From the NCBI GenBank assembly GCA_022496205.1, contig WTXD01000022.1, positions 248,001 to 312,000 of the forward strand: a DNA stretch of 64,000 nt, read 5' to 3'. Position 1 is the stretch's first letter; every line of letters begins with the position of its first letter. A program made the translations under genes and the position numbers. The notes below the pieces were generated by a model that saw only the letters and a list, made by a program, of their open reading frames with translations, did not search any database and had not been told where the DNA came from. Positions 32,563-44,997 of the stretch are shown here, one piece after another. The DNA comes from Gloeopeniophorella convolvens (Eukaryota; Basidiomycota; Agaricomycetes; Russulales).

Positions 32563-34501
32563 CTAAAGGTCAGCGAACTGGTCCGTTGCCTGCAAATGAT
32601 TGTGGATCTCTATGAATGGAACTGCACAGACCCTCGCCTACCTGGATCAACAACTTGGTGGTTCCCGGCTCGCGGGAGGAGTGGCCCGCATCCGGGACGA
32701 TATGTAAGGTAATCTCGGGCCACGCCTTCTTCAAAGCGTGTGCCGATGTCGCCTGATAGAGCAGGCTATATGAACAGTAGATCCGGGAGAGACGAGCAGC
32801 CTGATCGTACCGGGCAGACAACGTCGTACCGGCCCTGGACGACGATGGTTGGTATGTGGCGGCTGCGGAAGGTCCTGTTTTCAGCTATTGTACGAAGGTG
32901 CAGTGGAATCCTTACATCTTGTCGATCTCTTGCGAGTCCAAGAGTTGACCGTCTCGCATGAAACCGGAATTGACGAAGTAATGATTCTCGATGCGAGCGA
33001 ACGCGCTATTGCACAAATAATCTGTCAACAGCGCTGGGACCATAGACATGCGGAACGCGTACTTTGCCCAATCGTCCTTCTCCGCAGCAGCAACCTGTGC
33101 GGGGTCAACATACAGCTTGGAGGTCGACATCCTGCGGAAAGCAAGTCAACACACCCTTCGCACGAAGGTGGTCTAGAACGCTTACTCCCACTTGGACCAT
33201 GCCCTCGCTGCTCTGAGTCTGGTCTCGTCATCCACCGAATTGAGTTGGGCATGGTAAGCCAGGACCAAGTCACCCCGCTCAGGCTCGGGAATGGGCGCAA
33301 GGTATTCCTCCCTAACGAACGTCGTGAGAAGCAGAACACGGGTCGCAGCTAGCGAGCTTACCATGCTTCAGGGAACAGGTGCGATGCGCCTTCCTGGTAG
33401 AACCACCTCAACTCGCTGGATGTCTCCAATCAGTGTATGAACTGATCGCGTTGGTCGCGACGCTCACCTCTTCCTCAGAAGGAAGATACCGCTGCAAGGG
33501 GGTTCCGATCAGCAAAACAAGTGGTGAGAATTGAACGGTATGCGAACCGGAGAACGAGGGTCTTGACGCGATCCGGATGAGACTACACGGCGCTGAGAAT
33601 CGCATTGATAGTGATGAGCAACTCAGAGTGCTTACTTGCGCATATGCGAGCGAAAGCGTCGAGCCCTACGCGCATAAATCAGCACACGGCACCATGAGAT
33701 ACGGAATCGTAAAAGTGGCGCACCCAAGAGCCACCAAAGACGTGCCATTTCTCGATCTTGAGATGCTCGCGCAAACGTTCGACGTCCTTGACGAGGTCCC
33801 AGGTCGTGTTCTCCTCGAGAGACGCGCTCCTACACGAGCAGCCGCATGCCATCAGCGCCCATATCGAGCGATGCAGCATCCGACAACGTACGGAGTGGAC
33901 TTCCCAGCGCCGCGCTGGTCGAGAAAAATCACCTGCACCACACAGCAGAACACCGCGTCAGAATCTCCAGACTGTGTCTGCAGGCCGGCGGGGTCGCGGA
34001 CTGACCTTGTACTTCTCGGGGTTGAAGAAGCCGCGATCCTTGTCATCGCAGCCTCCGCCGGGTCCGCCTTCACGTGGGGCTCGTGAGATCAGGCCCGATG
34101 TGGACGCAGTCGCGGGATCTCACCATGGAGGAAGATGACTATGCGCGATCGCCGGCGAATGAGATAGGACAGTGCAGCAGAGGCTGGACACGTACCCGGA
34201 GCACCGTCTTTGTTCCCAGAGATCTCGTAGCTGTCCTACGCATCAGGCCCGACGAAATGGGGATCCAGGCGACGCGTAGGACTGACTGCAACGTGTGGAT
34301 ATCGGACACCTTGAGTTTTCCCGTCTCGAACGGCGCAGTATACGAGTAGCCCATGGCTGGAAGTGAAGTGGCAAAGCTGCGATGGACTTGTTTCTCCTGC
34401 AAGCGAGCTGTTAGACGCGGTGCGCGATGGAATGTAGATAGAGAGAGCGTTGAAGAAGATCTAAGGCTGGCGGCGAGGGAGAGACGGCCCAAAATGTTCA
34501 T
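32563..34501 (-). CDS. Proline iminopeptidase (alpha/beta hydrolase, S33), intact copy
   Basis: Predicted serine peptidase releasing N-terminal proline. The coding start is 34501 or the internal methionine at 34354. The longer form adds about 49 residues rich in Arg, Ser and Leu without acids, like a mitochondrial presequence. From MGYSYTAPFETGKLKVSDIH the exons join to VIFLHG, then GPGGGCDDKDRGFFNPEKYK, VIFLDQRGAGKSTP and NTTWDLVKDVERLREHLKIE. Next come WHVFGGSWGSTLSLAYAQ (nucleophile serine in GGSWGS), SHPDRVKTLVLRGIFLLRKS, LRWFYQEGASHLFPEAW, RHIPTIVVQGRYDVVCP and ITLHIVPDAGHSSREP (catalytic Asp and His). It ends ATDQFADL at 32563. HGGPG-like and GxSxGG-like motifs are both intact. About a dozen short introns. 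Confidence 0.9.
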
Positions 34502-34684
34502 GCCTGCCTTTTGCAGCCGAGATGGCAGCCAAACACAGCGGCTTCACCTCAACTTCAATGTCACTGCGTGCGAACGCCGGCATAGGTAAAATATGTCTAT
34601 ACAGATCAACAGATGGGCGTAGACAGCGCTATAGGTAGTGTATTCTATACTCTATGTAACGGGGAGAATTGGGTCACGATCGCT

Positions 34685-36091
34685 CTAGACAGCAGTGCCA
34701 GGTGCGGGTGCATCTTCAGCTTCCGGTGGTGTAGCGGAAGCGTTCCCGTTAGCAGTGGCACCGTTTGTCGCTGGAGACTCGGCAGGTGCGCCGGCCTCAG
34801 TAAGCTCCGGTTCCTCTGGGTTTGCAGGGGCGGGGGCCTCTACGGGAGCATCGGGACCGCTTGCATCGGGCGCCCCGAACTTATAGTCCCACTCGTGGCA
34901 GCCAACGCGCGCGCCGAGCTTCCGCCAACGAGCAAGATGCTCGGCCCTGATTTCCGCGCACATCTGTACAAAGTGCACCCAGTACTGGTCGTGGTCCCAC
35001 ACAAAGTTGCGTGCACCCGACCAGCCGCTGTCCTTGAACAGAGCGTCTGCTGTGAAGAGCCCGTCCTCAACTGGCTTCGGGTTGAACTTCATCTTGTTGC
35101 GGGTGATGGGGTCGATGAACGGGCTGATGAGCTTGAAGAACGCATTGATGAGGAACGGGACGTTCAGGATCAGCGCGGCACCCAGGCGTTCTGGGTAGTG
35201 CGTTTGGAGGATGTTCAGGACCTGTGAGGGAGAGTAAGCTTCTGCGTCGTCTGCTGCGTGATTTGAACGCGAACCTGCTTGGCCGTCCCAAGCGACGGGT
35301 TCTTCGCTTTGTCCGCAAAGTTGATCATCAGGACGATGGACCTACGCACATCTGTGAGCAGCGCCAACACAGCAGACAGCACAGGCTCACTCTACGCCAG
35401 GGCCTGCGAGATCCAACGCGCGCTCCAGCAGCCAGAACACAAACTGGATCTGTCGGGGCGACTCTTCCGTATTCTGGCGGCTCGGAATCATATACAACGC
35501 AGGCCTGCGATGCGTATCGTAGCCAAAGACAACCTCCTTCCCTGTGACAGCCTTTCGCGTTCCGTGAGCGCGCGTAAGTCGGGGGGCAAGGCAAGGGCCC
35601 ACGCACCTCGGGCTCGACGTGTTCCGCCGAGATCTCGTAAATGCCAAACTCGCGCCGCCACTTGAGCGTGCCCTCGAGCCGCTCGATGGCCGTCTTTGCA
35701 GAGTGCCACTTGGTCGCGCGCAGGTACCTGCGTCCAGCCTGGTCAGCCGCCAAATCCGCCTCACAACGCGTACCAGGGCGCACCGCAACATGCAGTCGTT
35801 CGACTACGCAACCGCAACACGAGGCACCCGGGGCACGCGTCAGTCTACACAATACCCTATTTCCGAGGCACGGCGACGACGGCAACGTACGAGCCAAAAC
35901 TTCTCCTCGTCCACCAGCTCGCCCTTCTCTGCGCCAGGAAGTTTGTACGTCTCGCTCGTGAAATGCTCCAGCACTTTCTTGTGCATCTCTGCCTGTGCAG
36001 GCGTCAGCTCCGGCGCGGGGGGCCTCTCGGCGGGGGGCGGCGGTGGGGGATACGCGGTGTAATCCACGCTGGCGTCGCCATCTGCTGCCAT
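34685..36091 (-). CDS. CRAL-TRIO (Sec14-like) lipid-transfer protein
   Basis: Phosphatidylinositol-transfer-like protein of the Sec14/CRAL-TRIO family. The start at 36091 gives a Pro/Ala-rich leader, then LTPAQAEMHKKVLEHFTSET and DEEKFWL. A 20-nt exon (35803-35784) supplies SNDCMLR and joins to YLRATKWHSAKTAIERLEGT, the CRAL-TRIO N-terminal helices. The lipid-binding part has VVFGYDTHRRPALYMIPSRQ, QFVFWLLERALDLAGPGVES and IVLMINFADKAKNPSLGTAK. It continues VLNILQTHYPERLGAALILN, then NAFFKLISPFIDPITRNKMK. The last 60 residues are an Ala/Pro/Glu-rich tail ending at 34685. The sequence most resembles fungal Csr1/Pdr17-type members rather than Sec14 itself, by overall impression. Confidence 0.87.
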
Positions 36092-36611
36092 GGTATCTGG
36101 TGGGCTGTGTGCGTGAGCGGGGTGTGTGGTAGAGGATGCGAGGCAGGGGGCAGGCGCGCAAACATGATCGCACTAAGTACTTATTCCGCTGTGCCGCGGC
36201 CCGCTTGCCGGCCATCGCAGGCGGCAGGGACAAGACCAGTTCGGGAAACCGGGGTGCCTGATTGGGCAGGGCCAACTCAATCGGCTCGGACTTCGACGAT
36301 GGCAATATTGGGCAAGGAGCAAGACGATGGAAATTGTTGCGTGTACAAGACTAGGTAGCTATTGCATTCGACCGTGAGAGCACCCGCGACATCATGAAGC
36401 CAGTAGCAAACGACGAGGCATTATGTACGTTCCGGTGCAGAGACAGCAAAATATATTATAAAAAGACGGCCGGGGTACGAGCAACGGGAGAGAAATCGGG
36501 TCAGTGAGCGAGAGGGAGAGCGGGAGAGAGCTGTGTCGTGAGTGATCGTGAGGGAGACAGGTTCAATAGTGCCGTGTGGCGGAGGGAAGCGGTGTGCGAG
36601 GGATCAATCGA
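36092..36611. other. Intergenic
   Basis: About 520 bp between the Sec14-like start and the SUN stop, both on minus. It should hold the SUN 3' UTR and the promoter of the Sec14-like gene. No exon seen. Confidence 0.4.
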
Positions 36612-39600
36612 TCATGATGTAGGCTCGTCGGGCGTGGGCGCGCCCTCCACCAACTCCTCGAGCTTCTGTCCGTGTACGCGGAAGCGGTAGAGGCAGGTAA
36701 ACTCCTTGCCCCAATTGCTCAGCACGCGCAGCGCGACGACGCCAAAGTCGACGCCGAGCACGCGCACGTCCTCGTCGACGGGGAACGTCTGCACCGCGTT
36801 CGGCGCGTCGATGTCGTACTCGAACTCCGCGATGCGCATGTACGTCGCCGAGCGCGGGAGGCTCTTCGGCGGCGCGGGCACCTCGAGCCCCGCCTCGAGT
36901 CGTGAGGCCTCCCACGCGGCGAGCTTGGCGGCGTTGTCCGTGCCGTCGATGACGCCCCAGACCTCCATCTTGCGCGGCGCAGAGCGCATGTCCAATGCGA
37001 CATCGCGCGCGACGTGGTCGATCGAAATCTCCTCGATGCGGACCGGGTGCGCGAGCAGGACGCCCAGTTGGCCCTGATCGCTCGGGAAGGGCCAGCAATG
37101 GCCACTGTGCGTCTCGTGGTGCAGCGCGGTGATCGGCGAGCGCCCGATTGCGTAGCCGTTGCCGGTGACAATGCCGATGAGCTGCTGCCGGAAACCTTGC
37201 GGCTTGATTTCGAGGGTGTCTGAGGTGAGGCTGGGGATGACGGATGCGCCGCCAGAGTGCAGCGCAAAGTCCGTTTTCGCGAGTGTGTCTTTGGAGTAGC
37301 GCGTCATAGCGGTGTCGACGAGGTGCCCGAGGAGCTCGGTGACATCCTGCCCGTCCGGCGCCTTGATGCTGAGCGCCTTCTTGCCCGACGACGTGATCTT
37401 GTTCCACCACGCTGCGTCCGGGACACTGCCACCACTCTTGATCGGGTTCTTGCTGAGTTCCAGAGACTCGCGGAGGCTACCCTCGACGCTGCCGACGCGC
37501 TCCTCCAGCGCAGAGAGCTTCGCGCGTGCCTCTTCGTCATTGGCTGGGCCAGTGTGGACTTCGCCCTCTGATCGCTGTATGGATGAGACGGTACTGCGGA
37601 GGGTTTCAACCTCGTGGCGAACGGCTTGCAGGCCCTGGCTCGCCGCCACACGGTCGACGCTCCGGTCCTCCGAGGCGCGGGCGCTCTCCTTCTGCAAGCG
37701 TGATTCGAGGGCACCGAGCCGCCCGGACACGTCGGACTGGCTCCGAGCCTGAGTGTCGATGCGTGCGCGCGACTGCTCGCTATCGAACGAGAGGCCCGCC
37801 AGCGCGTTCTCGAGCGCTTGTAACCGCGCAGCGATTTCGGTAACGTCGGCAGCGGGGGCGCTGGGTGCCTGGTAACGAGGGCCCCGAGAGGGTAAGGACG
37901 GGATGTAGCTGGTGAAGTTCGTTTTATTGAGACCTAGCCAGGCAGCGTAGAGCACGGATAGAACAATTAGCCATTTGAACAGAGGTGCGGGGTTCCAGGT
38001 GCGAAGCCACTTGGTAGGTTGATTGACAAGGACGTCGAATGCACCACCCAGTCCCTGGCCGAGGGAGTTCGAGACTGCAGAGAGACCGCGCAAGGCGAGA
38101 ACAAATAGGGCTCCGAGTGCCCGCACGGCGAAATTGACGATGTATCCAAGGGATGCGCCCGCGGAGAACGCGGCGCGCGGGCGTTCCGCCTTGGGAGTCC
38201 CTGATGCGTATGCCTCCTTCTCCGGCTCTTCGATTTCGGGTATAGAGTCGAGGCCCTGTTCGTAGCTCTCTAGGGAGGCGTCGGCGACTTGTCCGTCTGC
38301 GATGGCTGTGGGTGGTGGAGCGGAGGCCCGAGAGATCGATGCAGCTCTAGATGGAGGCTTCTGCAGGTCTCGTGGCTGCGAAAGTCGCTGCGATGAATGC
38401 ACAGAATGCTGATGTGACCAAAGTCAAGCCGTGGAACCGAACAAGTAACCAGAAGGCGCACCTGAGGGCTCGCCCTATCGTCGCTCCCACTCTCTTCTTC
38501 CTCTTCGCCTTCTGCTGCTTCTCCGTCTCCTTTCGTGCTGCGCCTCCTTCTCCGTCTCTTGTCCTGTCCTACAACAGGCAGGGTCGTAAGGTGGCCGACC
38601 ATGCCCTTCTTGATCTTCTTCCTCCTCTTCTTGTCATCGTCGATGAAATCTTCGTCAGATTCCTCCGACTCTGACGGACGGTATGCTTTGTTGTCTACGG
38701 AAATGCGGCCGCGCTTGTGCAACGCAGAGTTGTGGGTCTTGCGCGCGGTGGACGCAGCGCTCAGGCTCTGATAGTTGCGCTCCTCCTCCTCGTAGTCGTA
38801 GGAGTCGCCATTGCGGTGGCCGCTCTGGCTTTGGTCGGCTTGGCCAAGGTCGGGCTCTGTCGAGCGTTGGCGCAAGTAGAACGCGGTACGCTTTGCGAGG
38901 TCGATGACAGAGTCCAGTGGCGTCTTGGCGCGCTCTCCGCGCGGCGTGGGCGCCTCAGCCGCCTCTTCCCCCTCCGAGTCCGGCACGTATCTCACAGACT
39001 GCTGTTTCGTGAGTTTCTTGGCTGTGGTGGCTGAGCGGGAGGGCGGGGGATTGAGACGGCGCGTGCTCGTCGAGAACGTCTCCTTCTCGTACTCGAGCGA
39101 CGTGCTGCGCGGGACGACGGTGCGCGAGCTGGACGCCCACGAGTCGTTGGGGTTGACGGCCATAGCGGCCTGGTGGAGCGCGTTGGCGGCTTGGACCGAG
39201 GTGCTTTTCATGGCAAACTTGGTGGGGTCCGGGTTCTCGGTGGTCGTGCGGGGGCCGAGGTTCGCCAGGTTGGTAGCTGCGGCTGCGTGGGCCTGTTCGC
39301 GTTGTTTGAGGCGGGCGAAGCGGACGAGCGCAGGATCGTCCTGGCTGGTATTAGCGGGGTGATGTGAAGAGTGATCTGCTGTGCCGGCGTCGTCGCGCGA
39401 TGACGCCGCTGATAAGGGTTTTGGAGGGGAACGTGTTCCGAGCGTGGGGGCGCTGGAGTAAGACGCGGGGGCAGACGGGCGCGGAGGGCGCGATGAGAAC
39501 ACGTGGTGATGGGGGAGGTGCTGTGCAGCGACTCACCCGTAGGCGTATGATGTCGGGATCGAACGTTCCGCGGCGGGGGCGGGAGCGTGGGGGCGAGCGA

Positions 39601-39700
39601 CCAAGTGGGCCTGTTTGAGAAGGCTGGGGTCGCGCTTGTTGAGGAAAGTCTGGTGATCGAGACGTCTGCCTTGACCGAGCGGTGTGCCCGAGAATGACAT
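36612..39700 (-). CDS. SUN-domain nuclear-envelope protein
   Basis: Inner nuclear membrane half of a LINC complex (Sad1/UNC-84 type). Three exons (39700-39537, 39452-38462, 38360-36612) join in frame. The N-terminus starts MSFSGTPLGQGRRLDHQTFL and is long, basic and Ser-rich, with acidic patches and KKRRKKIKKG-type nuclear-localisation sequence. One membrane segment is seen (WLIVLSVLYAAWLGL, about 37930-37975), preceded by a hydrophobic stretch near 38050-38130. A luminal coiled coil follows (about 37440-37830). The SUN domain is 36640-37270: ALHSGGASVIPSLTSD, SPITALHHETHSGHCWPFPS, VRIEEISIDHVARDVALD and VALRVLSNWGKEFTCLYRFR. The length is near 970 residues, long for a fungal SUN protein because of the N-terminal part. 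Confidence 0.9.
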
Positions 39701-40196
39701 GTAACGGTGTGCGCGCTAGAGAGAGGACAGAAAACGCGATGGGGATGAGGGGGGCGAGTGAGAATGATGAAGGGAAGGCAGCCTCGCGTTGGTCGCGTGT
39801 GGTGGTTATACCAACACGCGATGTTTGGCTTTGCCTCTTGTTTATCCCCGCTCGAAAACAACGTCACCGAGTGTCTGTGTCCTGCCACATCCACAACGCT
39901 TTCCTTACTCGCCACATGGTCCCGCACACGCTTTTGCCATGTGGTATCATCTCCGTGCCCCGGCCCAAGCCATTGAGCCCGACTTGACACAACAAGCAGT
40001 TGTGCTTTTGCAGTTGACACGTGACGCACATCAAGAGAGCAGAGTCATACAACATGCTATATTCATACGTAAAGATACACTATCATAGATCGTCGCATAC
40101 AGGCTACCGACACACATCGACAACAACATGAAGAGTCGTGACAAATACACCCCCAGCGCAGCTAGTAAAGAAAAGCACCCATCGACCATCTTCGCT
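39701..40196. other. Intergenic
   Basis: About 500 bp between the SUN start codon and the stop of the Hsp70-tail gene (same strand). Contains the SUN promoter. No exon seen. Confidence 0.4.
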
Positions 40197-43100
40197 TTAC
40201 CTTTTCTTCCCCTTCTTCTTCTTCGCCCCTGTATTGGCCCATGCGTCGTCATTGCCGCCAGCAGCGTTCGGTGTGACCGGCGTCGCGGCGGCATTACTCG
40301 TGGCCCCCTTCTTGCCCTTCTTCGTCTTCACGGAGAAACCCCACGCATCGTCCTCGGCTGGCTTTTCTGCCTCGCCGCCCTCAACGCCCTCAGCGCCCTC
40401 AGCGCCCTCAGGCGAGTCCGCCGCAGTGGTCGGTGCGGCGGTGGCCGGGCCCGATTGCGTAGGCACGTCCGTCTGCAGGGTGAGGTGCTCCTTCGCGGGC
40501 ACCTCAGGCGGCGCCTCCTCCGCAGGTTGCGCCTCTTCCGCAGGTTGCGCCTCCGCAGGTTGCGCTTCCGAGGGCTGGAGCACGTGGATGTCGCTGGCCG
40601 CCTCGTGCACCGACGGCACCCGCTCGATGGGCGGCGCGTCGCCCAGGAGGTTCACCGTCGACGCCCTGGCGGACTTGTTGCCGGCGTCGGGGCCCGGGGT
40701 GCCCCACGCCGAGTTCGTCCGACTGTTATTGCCCGTCGCAGCGCCCCATCCGACGCCGCCGCCGCCGCCGCCTACGGACTCCGTGACAGAAGGCGCAACG
40801 CTGCCCCATCCACCGCCGATACCCCAAGCCGGTGTTGTCGCCTTGGGCGTCGTGGGTTTACTCGTGTCCTCCTTCTTACTTCCACCAAAGCCCCATCCGC
40901 CCAAAGACGATGTGATGGCAGAGGCTGCGCCCCCGAACAAGCCGCTGCCAGTACTGTTCCCGAAGCTAGAGAAGGCTGCGGCGGGCTCTGGCTGGTCGAG
41001 AGGTGCAAGAACGGCCGGCGGCGGTAGCGTGTCCTCAGGGTTGGTGTCGAAGAAGCCGCCGGGGGGATGAGAGAACTCGGCATGCGAGGCCTCGGGCGGG
41101 GGTTCTGCAGCAAATTCGGGCACGAGGGACGCCTCAACGGGAGGAGCTTCCGGGACGACCGGCAGCGGCGACGGAGCCCTCGAGGGCTGCTTCGATCCAG
41201 CAGGTGCAGGCGCGTCGACAGGAGCAGGCTCCGGCACATACGCAGGCTCCTCGACCTGCGGCGTCTGTGTGCCTTTGGGCGACGGCGCCTTGCTTGCCAT
41301 CTTGCTCGCGGCCTTGCTCGCAGCCTTGCTCGCCTTCCGCGACCCAGCCTTGGATGGGGCCTTCGATTGGCCCCAACTGAACGGCTCTTCGACGGGAGCC
41401 GCGGCAGGCTCGGGAGCAGGCGGCTCGGCCGGGGCTTCCGGTACAGGCGCGGGCTCGGGAGCCGGATCAGGGGCAGCGAAGGGCTCTGGGTCTACGATGG
41501 GCTCCGGCTGTGGGGTCGGGATGCGTGAAGGAGGCTTGGGCGATGCCGCGCGCGATAGGGGCTTAGGTGATGGTATCGGTGAGGGCAATTTTGGCGTTGG
41601 CTCGCGTGGAGGTGGGACGGGCGACGCGGCGCGGGTGGGAGGCTTGGGCGAGGGCACGCGCGTGGGCGGTTTCGTGGGTGCGCGGGAGCCAGCCCTGGGC
41701 GTGGCGACAGGTGGCGGCTCGGCGTGCACAGGCTCTGGCTCCGGCATGACCACAGGTGGTTCGGGTGGCGGCGGTGCTTCCGCGGGAGGCGACATGTGTG
41801 TGGGAGAGAGCGCGCCAAACGTAGAACCTCTTGGTGTCGCAGCTGCCGGCGGAACATTGCTATAGATCGAGATGCCTCTAGGAGTGCCTGCTGGACGCGG
41901 CGAAGCGGCGGCTGTTGGGATTCTCGACGCAGCCCTAGGCGTGCCTGCAGGTTTCGGCGAGGCTGCGGCGCTGGCAGACGAAGGGATGCGCGAGGGTGGC
42001 GCGCTCGCGCGCGGCGTCTCCGTCTTTGGTGTTCTAGGCGGCGAACTACGAAGGACTTCGGGTATGCCACCCATTGGCGGGTTCTCCGCATGCACTGGTT
42101 CCGGGAGGGCTGACCCTTCGGGTACTGAAGCGAGGGGCTTCAGCGCATTATAGAGGGCACTGCGCGATGTTGGGCCTTCAAGCGGCGAAGGGAGTACAGA
42201 AGAGGGAGCACTCGGCCCCGTAGAGGGCGGGTTATTGCCCCAAACCGAAGTAAGCATCTCCCCAATACGACCAGCCCCGCTGCGCCGCGACGAGTTGGAG
42301 TCCGTAAGCGTGATGGGACCGGGGAGCTCGATGCCGCTAGGGATGCTGCGTGACATTGACGCCGATCGCGAGTGACCACCGCTTGAGCCTGCGCTCTCGC
42401 GTTGCTTGCCCTTGTCGATGTGCTCCGCTTCAGGTGGCGGGAGCGGCGGCGGGTCAAGAGCCTTGCTGGAACGGACACTGGCGGTGCCGTTCGGCACATC
42501 GAGGTACGACCTATCAGGCACTGGGAGTTGGAGCTCGACTACTGGGGGTGGAGGCGACGGAGCGCGCGAAACATAGGCAGATGCGGCAGCCTCATCGTCG
42601 TCCAGATCATCTTCCTCGGCACGCTGTCCGCCCTCATTATAGATAATAGTCGCTGGCCCACTGCGACCGCCGCGCGTTAGTACAGGAAGGGAAAGTAAAA
42701 CCGCATGTACTTACTAACGAGTCCTTCCCTGGAATTTCCGTTCATCTGTTAATAATGAAGAAGGCGTGGCAAACGTGCACTCACACTATCCACCCATTTA
42801 ATTCTAGCCTTGAATTCCGTCAACCCAAAATGGATCTCGACACTGAACACGATAGTCCAGTACGTCTTCCCGCTCCTGCCAGGTTTGGGCTGTGCACTGC
42901 TTGCAAGTGGTGACAAATCTGCTTGTACGATGCAAAGTGTCGTGAAGTCTTGGGCTTGGCGATTGATCCAGAGAGGGACAGACGCGCCACCTCGGTAGCA
43001 CCATACCTCGACTTCGAACACGGAAAGCGTGGAGAGAGAAGTGACTTCAGTGCAGTATTTGCGAGTGAAAACGCTGGATTCCTTGACCCTTACTCCCTGA

Positions 43101-44997
43101 AACGTCCTTTGTTGATAGCCAATGTAGAACAACAGAAGAACACTTACCCTGGACAGAATGCAGTCGAAAGCATCTGCGAGCAGCTTAGGGCCGGAGGGCA
43201 GTTCGCACATTCGATCTTGCCTCGTGACGTGATCTGGGTCTTCTGGGTTGTACTCTCGCAAGAACTCAACGCCATACATGAACTTCGACATCCGAGCCGA
43301 CACATGATGATCGCAATAGAAGCCGATGGCCCCGTCCGCGACGGCTTTGGACCTGAGGTCGGGATGAGCACTAAGCTGTCGGGAGATGGAGGAGGCGCTC
43401 ACGTTTGATTGTCCGGTCTGCTCACGGTCACACCTAACGGGCCAAGGCGCTCCTGCAGTTGTGCGAACAACCAAGGGCTTGCGGCAAAACCGCCGACTAG
43501 CCAAACGGACTGTAAGAGTCCCGTTAGGAAGGCAGCATCGATATGAAGCGAGCCCTCACTTTGACGAATCCTCCTGTAGCTTCTACCTGATGCGTTATCG
43601 AGGCTATCGCGGCTTCGATTGATGGTTCGAAGAGCTCCGCGACCTCGACTCTGGAATAAACCTCAGTAAGGGTATCTAGACCGTGGGATTTACTCACCCT
43701 GATAGCTTCAGCTGACCCTGGCGAACGCCGACACTCATGTCTTTGTCCAAAGGGGAACCAAACTGGATATATTGCTGTTCCTTTTTGTCGCGGAACAGGC
43801 GTTTTGTGGTCTCGTCGAAACGTCTAGTGATGTGTTCCAACGAATCCGCAGAACCATATTTGGAACCACGGAGCTTGACTACACGTGGGTGTAAGGTGGC
43901 GCTGCAGCAGGGCGACGGGTTGGAACATTACGGACCTTCGAGGAATGCTCGCGCGCGGCGGCTAACGAATACAGATCCAGCGAAAACGCCTAGAAGATAT
44001 GAAGTGTCAGATCGCGACGCGCCGCACGGGAAACGGGACCGAACAATCTGGTGGAGCAATCTCTTCCATAACGAGCGGCGCTGTCCCGCGAACAGCATAT
44101 GAGCTGATATCGAGTGTCCCTCCTCCAGCATCTGCAACACAAAAGCCGTGCCCGGAATGACCCTACATTTGCCAATGTTAGTTGACTGTGGTGAACTCAA
44201 CCCCTAACTTACCGTGAGCATCTCCTTGGCGAGACCGTTCAGAACACACGCGTGCAAGCTCGCCTCTCCTTCTGTGACAAAGCGTATCCGCGCCTTTCCA
44301 GCGTCCGAATCTGGAATGAGGCCACCGTGCACAGCGGCTCTGCGCATCTTTGTCTGCTGGGCGCCTTCCCATCCGTTAGGGTGGCTTAGCACAACCTGGA
44401 GGTCGTCTTCCACCGCACGCCACAAAGCAGCGCCACCGGCGTGTGTGTCGACAATGAAGTTCTTGGTACACCGGAAGAGGTAGCCAAGGAAATCGCCGAA
44501 AACATGCACGGCACTTTTACCCTTGGGGAGAGGCGGAAGGCGCATTCCGTTCATTTTCAGCTTCATGGTCTGAGGGCGCAGGCGAAGCTTGAACCTGTGC
44601 AAAGGGTCAGATTCTGGTCGATGACAGGAAAACTAGCGGAGCGCATACAGTTCTGCCTTTATCCAGCCTTCGTCCTCTGCGAGGTCCATGATGGCCGTGC
44701 TGTCTGCTTCAGCACCTGCGACCTTCATGACACCTTCTGGGTCATAATACATGAGTGTGGGTATCTTGTAGCTGCCGGCGACATGTTCCTGTCCTGGGAA
44801 GCTGGAAGAGAGTGAGATGTATGCGGGCTCGATGATGAAAGGAAGACAAACCGAGTGACGCCATGAATCTGAGGTATTTCTCCAGGTTCTAGGATGGCGT
44901 AAGAGACGCCACTGAAAGTTGTGCCAACATCGAAGGCGAGAACAAGGGAACGTGTGTTCCCACTATATGGTTTGCGGGTGTCGCTGGTGACGGTCAT
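40197..44997 (-). CDS. HSPA12-like Hsp70 ATPase joined to a long low-complexity tail
   Basis: Divergent Hsp70-family ATPase (HSPA12A/B type). The start is at 44997. The first exon has LVLAFDVGTTFSGVSYAILE (phosphate 1), joined to FPGQEHVAGSYKIPTLMYYD. Further exons give FVTEGEASLHACVLNGLAKE, DAGGGTLDISSYAVRGTAPL (phosphate 2), CVFAGSVFVSRRARAFLE, VWLVGGFAASPWLFAQLQ (adenosine motif), KAVADGAIGFYCDHHVSARM and FGLTEFKARIKWVD. A short exon then a larger one continue in phase: NERKFQGRTR, then YGPATIIYNEGGQRAEEDD. This last frame runs on, uninterrupted, to 40197. The tail is about 800 residues, rich in Pro, Ala, Ser and Gly, with motifs such as SPRPAGTPR and PSPKPPTRAASP. Near the end come Trp-Gly patches and a basic finish KKKKGKKR. 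No substrate-binding domain of canonical Hsp70 is present. Confidence 0.82.

Noticed and set aside
39208..40029. Minus-strand open frame of about 270 codons
   Set aside because: It overlaps the SUN first and second exons in another frame. The SUN model explains the region with proper splice sites. The alternative is a Pro/Arg/Ser-rich shadow.
40128..41070. Two long plus-strand frames opposite the Hsp70 tail
   Set aside because: They are Arg- or Pro-rich complements of the repetitive tail and carry no motif. The minus frame has a consistent junction with the Hsp70 exons.
42521..42730. Separate gene for the low-complexity protein starting near 42721
   Set aside because: A start at 42759 or 42748 can be imagined, but the phase fits the preceding Hsp70 exon better. 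GPATIIYN is typical of the end of this Hsp70 group. Kept as one gene, with the doubt stated.
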